DNA of 60,838 nt from a virus. Shown here one piece after another: positions 44,786 to 53,104 of this stretch (the stretch's first letter is position 1; every line of letters starts with the position of its first letter). The stretch is taken from positions 1 through 60,838 of IMG/VR virus record IMGVR_UViG_3300025645_000079; one strand, written 5' to 3'. The position numbers and the translations under genes are program-made. The notes below the pieces were generated by a model. The model was not told the DNA's origin, searched no databases, and saw only the letters and a program-made list of their open reading frames with translations.

Positions 44786-45403
44786 CTACTTCTTAAATAC
44801 CGCACCTTTTGATTCGGGGGGAATAACAGATATTATCGCGTCGATGTCGTCATTAACGTCGACTAAGTAATTTCTACCTCCGAACCAATGCGGCTCTTGC
44901 AGCTCCCATCCGTCCTCTGACAGATGTACACTTCCATAAACCGAGGGTTTCCCTGCTCTTTTATAAATTACGGTGTCTTCCTCACCGATACTTCGCTCTG
45001 GGTCCATCACTAAGAGCGATCCTCTTTTAAAAATATGGTTCGAGTAGTCAACTCTTACTAGGTAACATCCGCAATGCGGAACTAGTGATTTTACTGCTAC
45101 AAAATCATTCTTTAATGGTTTGCCAGAGAGTGTCTGTTTGACCTCTAGCGTAACTGTACGTAAATCTTGCGAAGGTATTTCACCTTCTATACCAAACTCT
45201 GTTAAAGGTGTTCGCGTTAGTTGCGCAAACTTACTGATAAATTGCTCGTTTAAGGGAATTGCACCCCTCAAGTATTGGCTATATGCCGATTGATTCATGC
45301 CCATCGCTGCGGCAGCATTTGCTTGACTCGACTGCGATGTTTCTTTGTGCGAGTTCCATACGCTGTTTACTTTGCTTAAAACTTCATTACTAAAATTTGC
45401 CAT
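44786..45403 (-). CDS. CI/LexA-like phage repressor (205 aa)
   Basis: The N-terminal HTH (SSQANAAAAMGMNQSAYSQY, residues about 25-50) has the XRE pattern of Cro/CI proteins. The C-terminal half resembles the S24 (LexA-like) dimerisation domain: 'YLVRVDYSNHIFKRGSLLVM' aligns with '..V.GDSM.P...GD.l.V'. The usual GDSM is DYSN, keeping a Ser, and the catalytic Lys is not obvious, so self-cleavage is uncertain. Start 45403 (MANFSN) follows CGGGGTG. It most likely maintains lysogeny. It is transcribed in the same direction as the replication genes, not divergently. Confidence 0.75.
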   Translation of the reverse strand: MANFSNEVLSKVNSVWNSHKETSQSSQANAAAAMGMNQSAYSQYLRGAIPLNEQFISKFAQLTRTPLTEFGIEGEIPSQDLRTVTLEVKQTLSGKPLKNDFVAVKSLVPHCGCYLVRVDYSNHIFKRGSLLVMDPERSIGEEDTVIYKRAGKPSVYGSVHLSEDGWELQEPHWFGGRNYLVDVNDDIDAIISVIPPESKGAVFKK

Positions 45404-45423
45404 AATATACACCCCGATGTTTA

Positions 45424-45608
45424 AATCTTCTTCCGTTGAAGATTCCTGTTTGAGGAATATATCAGTAAAAACTAACCGTTACTATGTATTTTAAGCGTTT
45501 AGCGTGTATTTACCTGTAGATAACTGTTTTATAGGGTGTTTAAAGGCTTTTTTGTCTACTCAAACTAGCCCACTTTGTGACAGTATAACAAACTAGGAAT
45601 TATTCCTA
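45424..45608. promoter_or_regulatory. Repressor promoter/operator region with AGGAAT half-sites
   Basis: A 208-bp gap. AATCTTC/GAAGATT (45424-45430 and 45438-45444) is a perfect 7-bp inverted repeat. ATTCCT at 45442-45447 faces AGGAAT at 45453-45458, and the palindrome TAGGAAT-T-ATTCCTA at 45594-45608 has the same half-sites in the opposite arrangement. A motif copy (TAACCGTTACTAT, 45473-45485) lies between. AGGAAT-based dyads are candidate operators for the repressor's own control; the right palindrome may also end the upstream nuclease transcript. Confidence 0.5.
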
Positions 45609-45611
45609 CTA

Positions 45612-46034
45612 TTATTTAATATAAAAACCCATTTTTACTACTATTTTTTTGTAGTTTAATGCATTTTCTATGAAGTAGTTTTTGCTCACACCTTGCTGCC
45701 ACTGTTTTGGGTCGAATAATATAACTGACTTAACGCCCTCATTGGTTCTTAACTCTTCACACCCGATAACAACACAAACACGCTCGTCGGCATCCTGTGC
45801 CTCCATTAGCCACATAAGCTGTAGGGCGGACAGGTTGGGCACTATTAACGTTGACTCGCGTTTGGGTAGAGCTTTTATTAATTTATGTTCAGACCACATC
45901 GGTGGGACGGCTCCTGTCTTGTCTCGGTAGAAACAATCGGGTACGCCACCTTCAAAACTATCGTTTATCTTCCAGCACCTAACATGCCTCGGGAGGTGTT
46001 TGTTGAGGGCTTTGGTGTAGGCTGCTTCGATCAT
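45612..46034 (-). CDS. VRR-NUC/PD-(D/E)XK endonuclease, resolvase-like (140 aa)
   Basis: A small nuclease of the restriction-endonuclease fold. 'IEAAYTKALNKHLPRHVRCW' gives the N-terminal Glu helix, and 'GGVPDCFYRD' then 'MWSEHKLIK' give the PD...(D/E)xK catalytic core seen in VRR-NUC and Holliday-junction-type enzymes. Start 46034 follows GGGAGAGTAAC and is preferred to an upstream ATG. It may resolve replication or recombination intermediates before packaging. A strong terminator separates it from the gene at 46107. Confidence 0.7.
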   Translation of the reverse strand: MIEAAYTKALNKHLPRHVRCWKINDSFEGGVPDCFYRDKTGAVPPMWSEHKLIKALPKRESTLIVPNLSALQLMWLMEAQDADERVCVVIGCEELRTNEGVKSVILFDPKQWQQGVSKNYFIENALNYKKIVVKMGFYIK

Positions 46035-46058
46035 GTTACTCTCCCAAAATTTAGGCAT

Positions 46059-46084
46059 AAAAAAGACCGCCTATAAAGGCGGTC
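46059..46084 (-). terminator. Intrinsic terminator between 46107 and 46034 genes
   Basis: Read leftward, GACCGCC-TTTATA-GGCGGTC followed by six T residues is a textbook terminator (stem 46065-46071 and 46078-46084, T-run 46064-46059). It divides the leftward operon into an early part and the repressor/dut part. Confidence 0.9.
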
Positions 46085-46106
46085 GAAAGTATTGCAGGAC
46101 TTCTTT

Positions 46107-46811
46107 TTACGCGGCTTTGGCTTCTTTGTTACCGAAGAAAGCATTGTAGGCTGCTTGAGCCTTGCCGTACATTTCGTCAGGCGCTACAGCTACCAAGTCG
46201 ATGGCGTAGTTGAAGAAGTTACCCGAGCTATTAGACTGCGAGATTACTTTTAACTGCCATACACAACCGTAACGTGGGTTGCCGAGGTCTTCCTGCTCTT
46301 GGATTTTGGTGTTCCAAATCTTAGAGATTTTCACCTTAGTTCCGGGCATGTCGAGTAGGGCGGTCGCTTTTGGCTCGCCGTCGTCGTTAAGAAGCAACAC
46401 AAGATGCGTTGGATTCTCAGAGACATCGTAGTCAGCTTGGTTTAAGCCTTGGTCAGCTAGTGATGCTAAAGCTTCTGCTTCGGTATCGTACTGGCCTTCC
46501 ATTCCGCCGCCTTGTTTGCGCTTTTTCCACACGACCGTTTTACGGGTAAAGTTGAGGTTGATGAGGAATACCGATGTAAACAACTCGTTGTTCACGGAAT
46601 TCATGATCATGCCTGCTTGCGCACCTTGTACTTGTTCGGGCCCACCGGGCTGAACTTCAGGGTTTATCATTTGCAGTAATTTTAAGCGGGGGATTGCCAT
46701 GTCATTGGCAGTAACAGAAGCGGAGCCTTGCCCTACATTTTCAGCGCGGGTCGCAACAGTGGTTTTTCCATCAAAAATGGCGGGGACAGATAATTCATTT
46801 TTCTTGGTCAT
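46107..46811 (-). CDS. Conserved replication-cluster protein (234 aa), possible ssDNA-binding
   Basis: No named family is certain. 'NDMAIPRLKLLQMINPEVQP', 'AGMIMNSVNNELF', 'VVWKKRKQGGGMEGQY' and 'HLVLLLNDDGEPKATALLDM' form a pattern recalled from uncharacterised phage proteins in replication clusters. The strand-rich central part could be an OB-like or related fold, which would suit ssDNA binding. The C-terminus is short and basic (FFGNKEAKAA), unlike SSB tails. It is framed by terminators on both sides, so it is a single-gene transcript or read through at a controlled level, fitting a product needed in quantity. Confidence 0.55.
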   Translation of the reverse strand: MTKKNELSVPAIFDGKTTVATRAENVGQGSASVTANDMAIPRLKLLQMINPEVQPGGPEQVQGAQAGMIMNSVNNELFTSVFLINLNFTRKTVVWKKRKQGGGMEGQYDTEAEALASLADQGLNQADYDVSENPTHLVLLLNDDGEPKATALLDMPGTKVKISKIWNTKIQEQEDLGNPRYGCVWQLKVISQSNSSGNFFNYAIDLVAVAPDEMYGKAQAAYNAFFGNKEAKAA

Positions 46812-46848
46812 GCATTTCTCACTATAAGTTAATGTGTCATTAGTTAGT

Positions 46849-46876
46849 AAAAACCACTCAGTAAAGAGTGGTTTTT
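46849..46876. terminator. Bidirectional intrinsic terminator
   Basis: AAAAACCACTC (46849-46859) and GAGTGGTTTTT (46866-46876) form a perfect 11-bp stem with A and T runs on either side, able to end transcription in both directions. It lies between the genes starting at 46811 and ending at 46964. Confidence 0.9.
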
Positions 46877-46890
46877 GTCGTACTCACCCA

Positions 46891-46961
46891 TAACAGTGAC
46901 AAGCCGTTACGAGGTACTATATTAGCATTACTGCTAACATAAGATAGTAGTTCACTGTTAT
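46891..46961. promoter_or_regulatory. Promoter/motif region upstream of the 46811 gene
   Basis: ATAGTAGTTCACTGTTAT at 46944-46961 is a motif variant with one inserted base. A leftward ACTGTTATGG lies at 46891-46900. As the gene at 46811 needs its own promoter after the terminator-flanked gap, these are likely its control elements. Confidence 0.45.
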
Positions 46962-46963
46962 CT

Positions 46964-47365
46964 TTAGGCAGCTTTAGATGCCACAGAATCAGCGCGAACA
47001 TTTAGTTTTCTAACGGTTACAGGCTCTAGCCCAGGAATTGAAATACCCGCTGCCAGCGCGTCCCTAAACGGCGCTCCGTTCACTTTGCGTTGGAATAGAT
47101 AGAAGGCATCTGTTTCTTTTACATACGCGTACAGTGCGTCCCAGTCGGTCACTACGGGCTGTATCTCTTCTTTCATAGATACGGTGCCTATGCCCGCAAA
47201 CTTGGCGGCTTCACCTACTTCTAGCTCCGCCTTGAGATTGTTCTCAATTGTCAGTTTTACCGCTTTTAAATCTTTGAGTCTTCCGGCTTCAATTTGGGAT
47301 ATTTCAGCACGAACGGCAAAGAGCCGATTAATCAGCTCCTTACGGTCTATCTTTATTTCATCCAT
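46964..47365 (-). CDS. Hypothetical protein (133 aa), replication cluster
   Basis: Not recognised with confidence. The N-terminal 60 residues are a charged helix that could form a coiled coil (MDEIKIDRKELINRLFAVRA). The C-terminal part 'DWDALYAYVKETDAFYLFQR', 'GAPFRDALAAGISIPGLEPV' is a compact segment seen in other phage replication-region proteins of unknown role. It follows the coiled-coil gene at 47367 by one base, so the two may form a complex. Confidence 0.6.
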   Translation of the reverse strand: MDEIKIDRKELINRLFAVRAEISQIEAGRLKDLKAVKLTIENNLKAELEVGEAAKFAGIGTVSMKEEIQPVVTDWDALYAYVKETDAFYLFQRKVNGAPFRDALAAGISIPGLEPVTVRKLNVRADSVASKAA

Positions 47366-47366
47366 A

Positions 47367-47729
47367 TTACGCGACCTTTTTGGATAGTTGCTCTACGTTA
47401 GAAGTGTCGGTTACTTGACTGGTAACAAATTCCGCTAACTCATTAACCGCTTTGTCAAAGGCTTCAAGCTTTGCAACAGGGCTTTCGGCAAGCACCGCTT
47501 TAAGGCGCTTACAGGTAGGGTTATATTTGGCAATGTCATCGTAGTTGCCAGTATCCGCAGCGTGCTGAAGGTTAGACTTGGCTTCTTCAAGCTTGGTCTC
47601 AACTAGCGCACGGTCAGCGTCAAGGGTTTCAAGCACCTTCTGGGTAGTGCGAAGGTCCTTAATGATGGTGTTCAATTTAACTAAGTCGATAGTTTTAGCT
47701 GTAACGTTTAATGTGTTTAATGCAGTCAT
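47367..47729 (-). CDS. Hypothetical coiled-coil protein (120 aa)
   Basis: Almost wholly helical, with heptad-like spacing of Leu and Val (LNTIIKDLRTTQKVLETLDA, RALVETKLEEAKSNLQHAAD). No enzyme or metal motif. It lies between the SNF2-type helicase and the 133-residue protein in a tight operon. A partner or regulator of replication proteins is possible; nothing specific is shown. Confidence 0.6.
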   Translation of the reverse strand: MTALNTLNVTAKTIDLVKLNTIIKDLRTTQKVLETLDADRALVETKLEEAKSNLQHAADTGNYDDIAKYNPTCKRLKAVLAESPVAKLEAFDKAVNELAEFVTSQVTDTSNVEQLSKKVA

Positions 47730-47752
47730 GATTTTGTCTCTCTATGGGTGAT

Positions 47753-49114
47753 TTAAGCGGCTTGCGCCAGTTCTTTAAGGGTGTTGAGCAGGTCAAGCAT
47801 TCTGACTTGTTTGCCCATTAGTTTTTCATACACGGTCTCTTCGACACTATTCGCGGCGGCGATATGTATGATTTCGGTTTTACGCACTTGTCCGGTACGG
47901 ATAATGCGGTGGTTAAGTTGCTCGTAAAGGTCAGCGCGATAGTTAGGCGATGCCCAAATGATACGATTTGCGCGGGTGAGCGTTAGGCCGTGTCCAGCAG
48001 ATTGGGGGTGTACAAACAATGTCTGTATTAGCCCTGCTTGGAACCGTTCAACAATACCTGAGCGTCTACTCGCTGGCACACTGCCATCGATTATTTCGTA
48101 GGTGATTTTGCGTTTCTTTGCCTCGGCTACAAGACCCTCTCGTTGGTGCGTCCAGTTGAATGCAACAAGTGAGTGGTCTGCTTCTTCGGCTAAGTCCATT
48201 ACTAGCGCATAACGGTCAACGTGAACATTTCTTGCTTCGCCGTACTCGTCGTATAATGCGCCAGATAGAACCTGTAACAGTTTTTGCATCCTAGACCCTG
48301 CGTGGATAGCGGTAACTACCTCGCCTGAGTCTAGCGCCATGATTGATTGCTTTTTTAAGAACTCATACTGAGCGCGTAACTTGCTCGGCAAATCTACCAG
48401 CACTGTGCGGTAAGTCGTATCGGGCAGCTCGGCCACATCATTTAGCGTAACACGCGTCGTGATGTCAGATAATTGAAGGGAAACATGGTCGTTAGCACCT
48501 TCTTTATCGGTGAAATCCATGGCGCCCGGAGGTGCACCGGGTACAGGCCGTGCGTCGCAAACTTGCTGACGAAAACCGAAGAAGTTTTGGCCTAGCCGCT
48601 CGCCAGCATCTACTAGAAAAGCTAGATGCCATATGTCTGTAACGCTTTTTGGCGTCGGTGTGCCCGTCATAAGGCAGAACATTTCGACATGCTTTGCGAC
48701 AGTTACCATGGCTTTTGAGCGTTTTGACGTACGGTTTCTAAAGGCATCGCCCTCGTCTATGATCACAACGTCAAAATCTTTGTACAACTCATTCTCCACG
48801 ACCATTTTTACTGAGTCGTGGTTGGTTATTACCCACTGAGCTTTGCTATTAAAAGCTTTTAATTTCTTGGACATACTCCCAGAGGCTATGGCTACAGTTG
48901 TCTGCGGCCATCCGAACGCTAAGTCTTTACCCCATGCTGGCTCTAAAATAGTCAACGGAGCAAAAACTAACACTCTTTTGCCAGGAAAGTGACGCTGAAC
49001 TGCGAGGACACAAGACAGGGTCTTGCCCGTCCCGCAGCCGTCGAAGTTTAATACGCGTTTCTTAGTGCCGAACATGTCGGCGAACTTACTTTGGTGCGCT
49101 CTAGGTGTGAACAT
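47753..49114 (-). CDS. SNF2-type SF2 DNA helicase/ATPase (453 aa)
   Basis: A phage SF2 ATPase of the SNF2 group. Motif I GCGTGKT is at residues 26-32, with motif Ia VLVFAPLTIL. Motif II DEGD, near residue 118, is a variant of DEAH. Motif III is LMTGTPTPKS. Motifs IV-VI lie in the second domain (LVAFNWTHQREGLV, FVHPQSAGHGLTL, QLNHRIIRTGQV). Such proteins act in phage replication or remodel DNA-protein complexes. It overlaps the RecB-like nuclease gene by one base, and the two likely work together. Confidence 0.88.
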   Translation of the reverse strand: MFTPRAHQSKFADMFGTKKRVLNFDGCGTGKTLSCVLAVQRHFPGKRVLVFAPLTILEPAWGKDLAFGWPQTTVAIASGSMSKKLKAFNSKAQWVITNHDSVKMVVENELYKDFDVVIIDEGDAFRNRTSKRSKAMVTVAKHVEMFCLMTGTPTPKSVTDIWHLAFLVDAGERLGQNFFGFRQQVCDARPVPGAPPGAMDFTDKEGANDHVSLQLSDITTRVTLNDVAELPDTTYRTVLVDLPSKLRAQYEFLKKQSIMALDSGEVVTAIHAGSRMQKLLQVLSGALYDEYGEARNVHVDRYALVMDLAEEADHSLVAFNWTHQREGLVAEAKKRKITYEIIDGSVPASRRSGIVERFQAGLIQTLFVHPQSAGHGLTLTRANRIIWASPNYRADLYEQLNHRIIRTGQVRKTEIIHIAAANSVEETVYEKLMGKQVRMLDLLNTLKELAQAA

Positions 49115-50037
49115 TATTCCTCCAGAGTTTTATAAATGTCTGAGTCGCAAGCACCATTACCGTAGGGTTTGCCCTTCGCATTTTTATTGCTGCCGTAACT
49201 GCAAAATCTACAAGAATGCAAATTAGCACTGGCTGTGAAGCCGTCTTTTGGTGTCATCGTCATCTGCTGGCCACGTGAGTGGTAGCGAGGCAGTAGGATG
49301 TTGAGCTGACGGCGGTTAAACATGCGTACGGTGGTCACGCCTTGGTCTAGGTACCAGAACTCAACTTGAAAAATGTCGAGGTCGGGGTAGCGGTGCATAG
49401 CGTGCAATGCGTAGCACAAACCTTGGTCAGCGTGCTTCATTTCATTGCCAAATTTTTGACCAGTTTTATAGTCAATAATCCGGCACGAGTGTTCATTTTC
49501 CATGACAAAGCCATCAAGTGCTGCTTTGCCCCAAATCTCCTCGTCTGACCATTCACAGGGCGACCAGTCTTTGCGTATGCCCCACTTATCCTCAAGGGAT
49601 ACTTTGCCATCGCGGAAATCTTTCTTGAGTTGCACGAACTGGTCGCTAAAGGCATCCATTTTACTCTTGTTATCAGATGGTAGTTCGCCTTTCTCACCGC
49701 GTACCCATAGCTCACAGCCATCGTGAAACTCGCTACCCCGAGAGGCCGCTGGACCAGATTCTTGGGGTATTTTCTTTACTTTATTTAGAAAGGTATACTG
49801 CTTACAATTCTCGTGTGATTTAAGGCCAGAGAACGACCATGTGGGCACGGGGCCTACTTCAAAATGTACGTCGACTTCGCCCTTTGCGGGGTCTTTTTCT
49901 TTAGCTTTATTTAGCGAGGCTGTTAGATCCTTCATGCTTTTGGCTTTGGGTGCTACAGCAGCAGGGACGAGTACGCCCTCTACCGCTTTTTGCCCCGTAT
50001 CAGCGGCTTTTTTATTGAGTACGGCTTTTAAGTCCAT
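49114..50037 (-). CDS. RecB/Cas4-like PD-(D/E)XK nuclease (307 aa)
   Basis: The core 'WGKAALDGFVMENEHSCRII' and 'DYKTGQKFGNEM' (near residues 170-195) gives the RecB-family GxxD...DYKT motif. 'QGLCYALHA' supplies the QxxxY-type helix. Cys in 'HENCKQY' and the later 'CRFCSYGS...C' may bind an iron-sulphur cluster as in Cas4/AddB. Probably a 5'-3' exonuclease for recombination or end-processing during replication. The N-terminal about 60 residues are basic and low in complexity. It lies between the primase and the SNF2-type gene. Confidence 0.8.
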   Translation of the reverse strand: MDLKAVLNKKAADTGQKAVEGVLVPAAVAPKAKSMKDLTASLNKAKEKDPAKGEVDVHFEVGPVPTWSFSGLKSHENCKQYTFLNKVKKIPQESGPAASRGSEFHDGCELWVRGEKGELPSDNKSKMDAFSDQFVQLKKDFRDGKVSLEDKWGIRKDWSPCEWSDEEIWGKAALDGFVMENEHSCRIIDYKTGQKFGNEMKHADQGLCYALHAMHRYPDLDIFQVEFWYLDQGVTTVRMFNRRQLNILLPRYHSRGQQMTMTPKDGFTASANLHSCRFCSYGSNKNAKGKPYGNGACDSDIYKTLEE

Positions 50038-50046
50038 AATGACCTC

Positions 50047-52677
50047 CTAATCTTGGAGCGTTCTGAGTGCATCGGCCATTTCTTTGGCTTTACGCTCGTC
50101 GTCGCTCTCAGTATTTTGATTAATGCTGCTCACGTTTCCGCGAGGCAACAGATTATTTTTTGTTAACTCGGCTAGAGCATCGGTGTCTCTGTAGACCCAC
50201 TCGACTTCTACGCAGTAGGGTCGGGTAGTCAGTTTTGCTGTATGGCCAACTGGGGTGGTGACTCGTTTGACTTTAGCCTCATGGGTACCCATCATCCGCC
50301 CGAACGCGTTATCAGATATATCTTTGCCAGCTAGGTAGCTGTATAAGGCACGCAGGTCATCTTTGTGTAAGTAACAAGCTCTGCCCGTATTGACGTGTTG
50401 AAGGTTGGCGGTGATGAACGTTTTAGACCTTGATATCTTGTACTGCTCGTTGGGGTCTAAGTTGGCGGATGGTTTGTCGAGTATTCCAGCGAATGCCTCG
50501 AAATTGCCTTCCATGAGGTTGACGAAGAACTTGTCTGATGCGGAACGGCTCGCTTCTTGTGCGTCTTTGCGTGCTGAATTCTCTAGCACTGTAGATGCCT
50601 GTCCTTTGTTCACTTTGAACGAGAACAGATACCGCGCGAACGAGGTTAGTTCGCTTGATATAAGCTCGTTTGTCTCATCTCGGTACTTTTTAAGGTACTC
50701 CAATCGGGCTTCTAGCGTCCGCATCTGGCGGGGTGCAACTGTTATCCGTCGCTTGTCGCTTGCTGGCATTCCATCCATTTCGTTGGTTGCAAATATAAAG
50801 TTTACGCGCTGTGTTACGGGGCGCTGCACGGCTTGCATATCTCGCAGCATCATCGTCGGCTCGGTGATCATGTTTCTCAACATGCCTTCTGTTTTTGCCG
50901 CGCTGTTGGTCCCCTTGATGTTGAACTCGTCAACCATCAGGATGAACACATCTTCCATCCACGCATTGAACTGGTCATCAGCTATACCTTGCAAGGTGTT
51001 CTGCGCTGTGTAGCCTTGCCCAAACAACTGGCGAAGTACCATTTTAAAGAACAGACCTTTACCCGTACCCTCAGTGCCGTGCAGCATCCACGCTGTTTCG
51101 GCTTTGTTTTTAAACTGAAATATAAAGGCCAGCCAGTTAATAAAATGCTCGAAACAATCTAGGTCGTCGCCGAGCATATTTAGTATTATTTCTGATATGA
51201 CAGGTGCATCTAAGTGCAGTAGCCAAGCGTTGCCATAAGATGATTCCAGAGGAAATATATGCCCCGTCTTATCCTTCATATACATGGAGGGCTTGAATCT
51301 ATTTAGGAACTGCTTGTCGCCAATCGAGAAAACAGTGCGCTCCTCGTCCGGGTGATTTACTATGTGAACCGCTGGTACCGGGTCAGGTACCATTTGGCCG
51401 TAGTGTTTCATCCACTCGCCAGCTACTACCGGATTCTTGCGCTTTTTTATCTCAACAATGTCATCGGTTTTTATATCTAACTCTACTGTGAAGTAGTTGT
51501 CGGATTCTTGGTCGATGAACATCGTCCTAGATACATGTGCTGTTACACCTGTTTCTGCGTTAACAGTAGGAGTGTATCCCCCGCCGAAACGCTCGATGTG
51601 CGCTGCGTATGCTTCGCCATCCCATGCCTTGAACAGCGTCGGGACTTCATCTGGTGAGAAGCAATACATAACTTCAGGGTTGGTTAAAGTCACCCAGTAG
51701 GCGTTGCTCTTACTGTTCCCTATGTTGTATCGAACAAACTCACTGTCTTCATAGGCTAGACTGAACCTAGCAGGTGGCGGATTGGCCACGACGCTTACTT
51801 CGCGCCCATCAACATTGATACGCTTGAACTTCGGTTTGAATGCAGTCAGTCCAGCACGTTTTTGCTTATCTTTTAGCACTTCGCTTTTGCGTTCGTTGAC
51901 AAAATCAGTGATGTCATCAATCCGCTCTAGCTCGGCATGTAGGTCTAAAAGAGGCTCGCTTTTATTAACTAGCGCAAAACGTTGCTTGTCATTCTTAAAA
52001 GGATTTTTGCCAGTAGGACCAAACATAGGCGGTGCTATATATATAACTCTGGCTGGCTCTGCTAGGCACGGGTCGACGACTGATTTGATTTTCATCTTGC
52101 TGGGCGTTAGCTTTAGCTTTTCGTATATTTCATTCTGCGTGAAATTTAACGAGGTCAAATAGTGTTTGAGAGCGCGGGGGTCAACCGCTTCTTTGAGTAG
52201 GAAGTGAATGTGCACGCTGCACTCTTCATCGTAAAGCCCAAAAGAACTGGAGGCCAAAGCTACATAGCTAACTTTCTGGAGGGCGGGGGGCATGAACGAG
52301 ATGACTTTTTCTGCCACTTTTTTGACAGAGGCCGTGGTAGCTTTGCCCTTGTCTATCGCTTTTAAACCGTCTATTTTTAGCCCATCGATGTCTAGCACCA
52401 TGAACTGTGTTTTTAGTGTCTTGTCGGTTAGTCCGCGTCTTGATTCGTTAACCAATTCGCGTTGGAACATACCTTTGTAAAGCGCGTGTCCCTGACCAGC
52501 GTGCGCTGATAGTAAGTCGACGTATCTGGGTAACCCCTCGGTTTCTACATCGAACTCTTCTAGCATTGTTGTCATTCTAAACGCCATGGGGTAGGAGCGG
52601 TTTGACCCGTCTGCTAGCCCTATGGTTTTGGCCATTGCACCGACTTTTTTGTCGGCGGCTATAAAGTGCAATTTCAT
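50047..52677 (-). CDS. Primase (AEP)-SF3 helicase fusion (876 aa)
   Basis: The initiator of phage replication. The N-terminal half has archaeo-eukaryotic primase motifs: FMVLDIDG (DxD, residue about 95), CSVHIHF (SxH, about 155) and VVDPCLAEPARVIYI (third motif). The C-terminal half is a superfamily 3 helicase with Walker A HGTEGTGKG (about residue 538), Walker B-like FILMVDEF and sensor FIFATNEMDG, and a DUF5906-like surround. Such fusions make primers and unwind the fork. The acidic residues needed for both activities are present. The gene follows a small zinc protein and precedes the nuclease and helicase genes. Confidence 0.9.
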   Translation of the reverse strand: MKLHFIAADKKVGAMAKTIGLADGSNRSYPMAFRMTTMLEEFDVETEGLPRYVDLLSAHAGQGHALYKGMFQRELVNESRRGLTDKTLKTQFMVLDIDGLKIDGLKAIDKGKATTASVKKVAEKVISFMPPALQKVSYVALASSSFGLYDEECSVHIHFLLKEAVDPRALKHYLTSLNFTQNEIYEKLKLTPSKMKIKSVVDPCLAEPARVIYIAPPMFGPTGKNPFKNDKQRFALVNKSEPLLDLHAELERIDDITDFVNERKSEVLKDKQKRAGLTAFKPKFKRINVDGREVSVVANPPPARFSLAYEDSEFVRYNIGNSKSNAYWVTLTNPEVMYCFSPDEVPTLFKAWDGEAYAAHIERFGGGYTPTVNAETGVTAHVSRTMFIDQESDNYFTVELDIKTDDIVEIKKRKNPVVAGEWMKHYGQMVPDPVPAVHIVNHPDEERTVFSIGDKQFLNRFKPSMYMKDKTGHIFPLESSYGNAWLLHLDAPVISEIILNMLGDDLDCFEHFINWLAFIFQFKNKAETAWMLHGTEGTGKGLFFKMVLRQLFGQGYTAQNTLQGIADDQFNAWMEDVFILMVDEFNIKGTNSAAKTEGMLRNMITEPTMMLRDMQAVQRPVTQRVNFIFATNEMDGMPASDKRRITVAPRQMRTLEARLEYLKKYRDETNELISSELTSFARYLFSFKVNKGQASTVLENSARKDAQEASRSASDKFFVNLMEGNFEAFAGILDKPSANLDPNEQYKISRSKTFITANLQHVNTGRACYLHKDDLRALYSYLAGKDISDNAFGRMMGTHEAKVKRVTTPVGHTAKLTTRPYCVEVEWVYRDTDALAELTKNNLLPRGNVSSINQNTESDDERKAKEMADALRTLQD

Positions 52678-52680
52678 ACG

Positions 52681-52884
52681 TTATACCCTCTTGTTTATCT
52701 GGTCACGTGTATGGTCGTGCTCGCAATCTTTGTCACAAAATAATTGGTGAGTCTCCACGGGGGAGAGGCAGAAATAGCAAACACCTTTGGGTTGCTTGTT
52801 AAATTTTTTACTTTTTGTTCGGCTAACGGCGGCTGCTACCGTTAGTTCGATCAGGTCTTGCGCGTCATCGGCAATATCAGCCAT
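52681..52884 (-). CDS. TraR/DksA-like zinc-finger protein (67 aa)
   Basis: 'MADIADDAQDLIELTVAAAV' resembles the N-terminal helix of TraR/DksA-type phage proteins. 'CYFCLSPVETHQLFCDKDCE' provides four cysteines (CxxC and CxxxC) for zinc. TraR-like proteins bind the RNA polymerase secondary channel and can redirect transcription. The DksA zinc-finger spacing is not exact, so a generic zinc-ribbon role is also possible. A leftward extended -10 merged with the recurrent motif lies about 33 bases upstream (52917-52936). Confidence 0.6.
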   Translation of the reverse strand: MADIADDAQDLIELTVAAAVSRTKSKKFNKQPKGVCYFCLSPVETHQLFCDKDCEHDHTRDQINKRV

Positions 52885-52916
52885 TCGCTTTCCTTATTAT
52901 TAGTGTAGAACTTATC

Positions 52917-52936
52917 ACTATAACAGTTACTACTAT
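52917..52936 (-). promoter_or_regulatory. Leftward extended -10 merged with recurrent motif
   Basis: Read leftward the site is ATAGTAGTAACTGTTATAGT. It contains the full motif and an extended -10-like TGTTATAGT ending 33 bases before the ATG at 52884. That is the same distance as at 15697 (33) and close to 23817 (30). It begins at the stop codon of the small gene 52937-53104. Confidence 0.65.
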
Positions 52937-53104
52937 TTACGGGTAGCGTAATGACGCGCCCCTCTTTTTTTGCTCTGTCAAATATTCTTGGTAATCTACT
53001 ACCGCTACCTCCCATGATTCTTTTCTTAGTAAGAATGATTTGTCTTTTATTCTTTCTTTATTGTTTATCCAGAACTTAGTAAACGATAGGGGGTCAGCGC
53101 CCAT
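52937..53104 (-). CDS. Small basic hypothetical protein (55 aa)
   Basis: The ATG at 53104 overlaps the TAA of the DUF932 gene (TAATG), a standard coupling signal. The frame runs 55 codons, starting MGADPLSFTKFWINNKERIK and ending KKRGASLRYP. It is basic and helical, with three Trp/Phe near the start. No family recognised. It fills the otherwise empty gap before the motif-bearing promoter at 52917. Confidence 0.6.
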   Translation of the reverse strand: MGADPLSFTKFWINNKERIKDKSFLLRKESWEVAVVDYQEYLTEQKKRGASLRYP

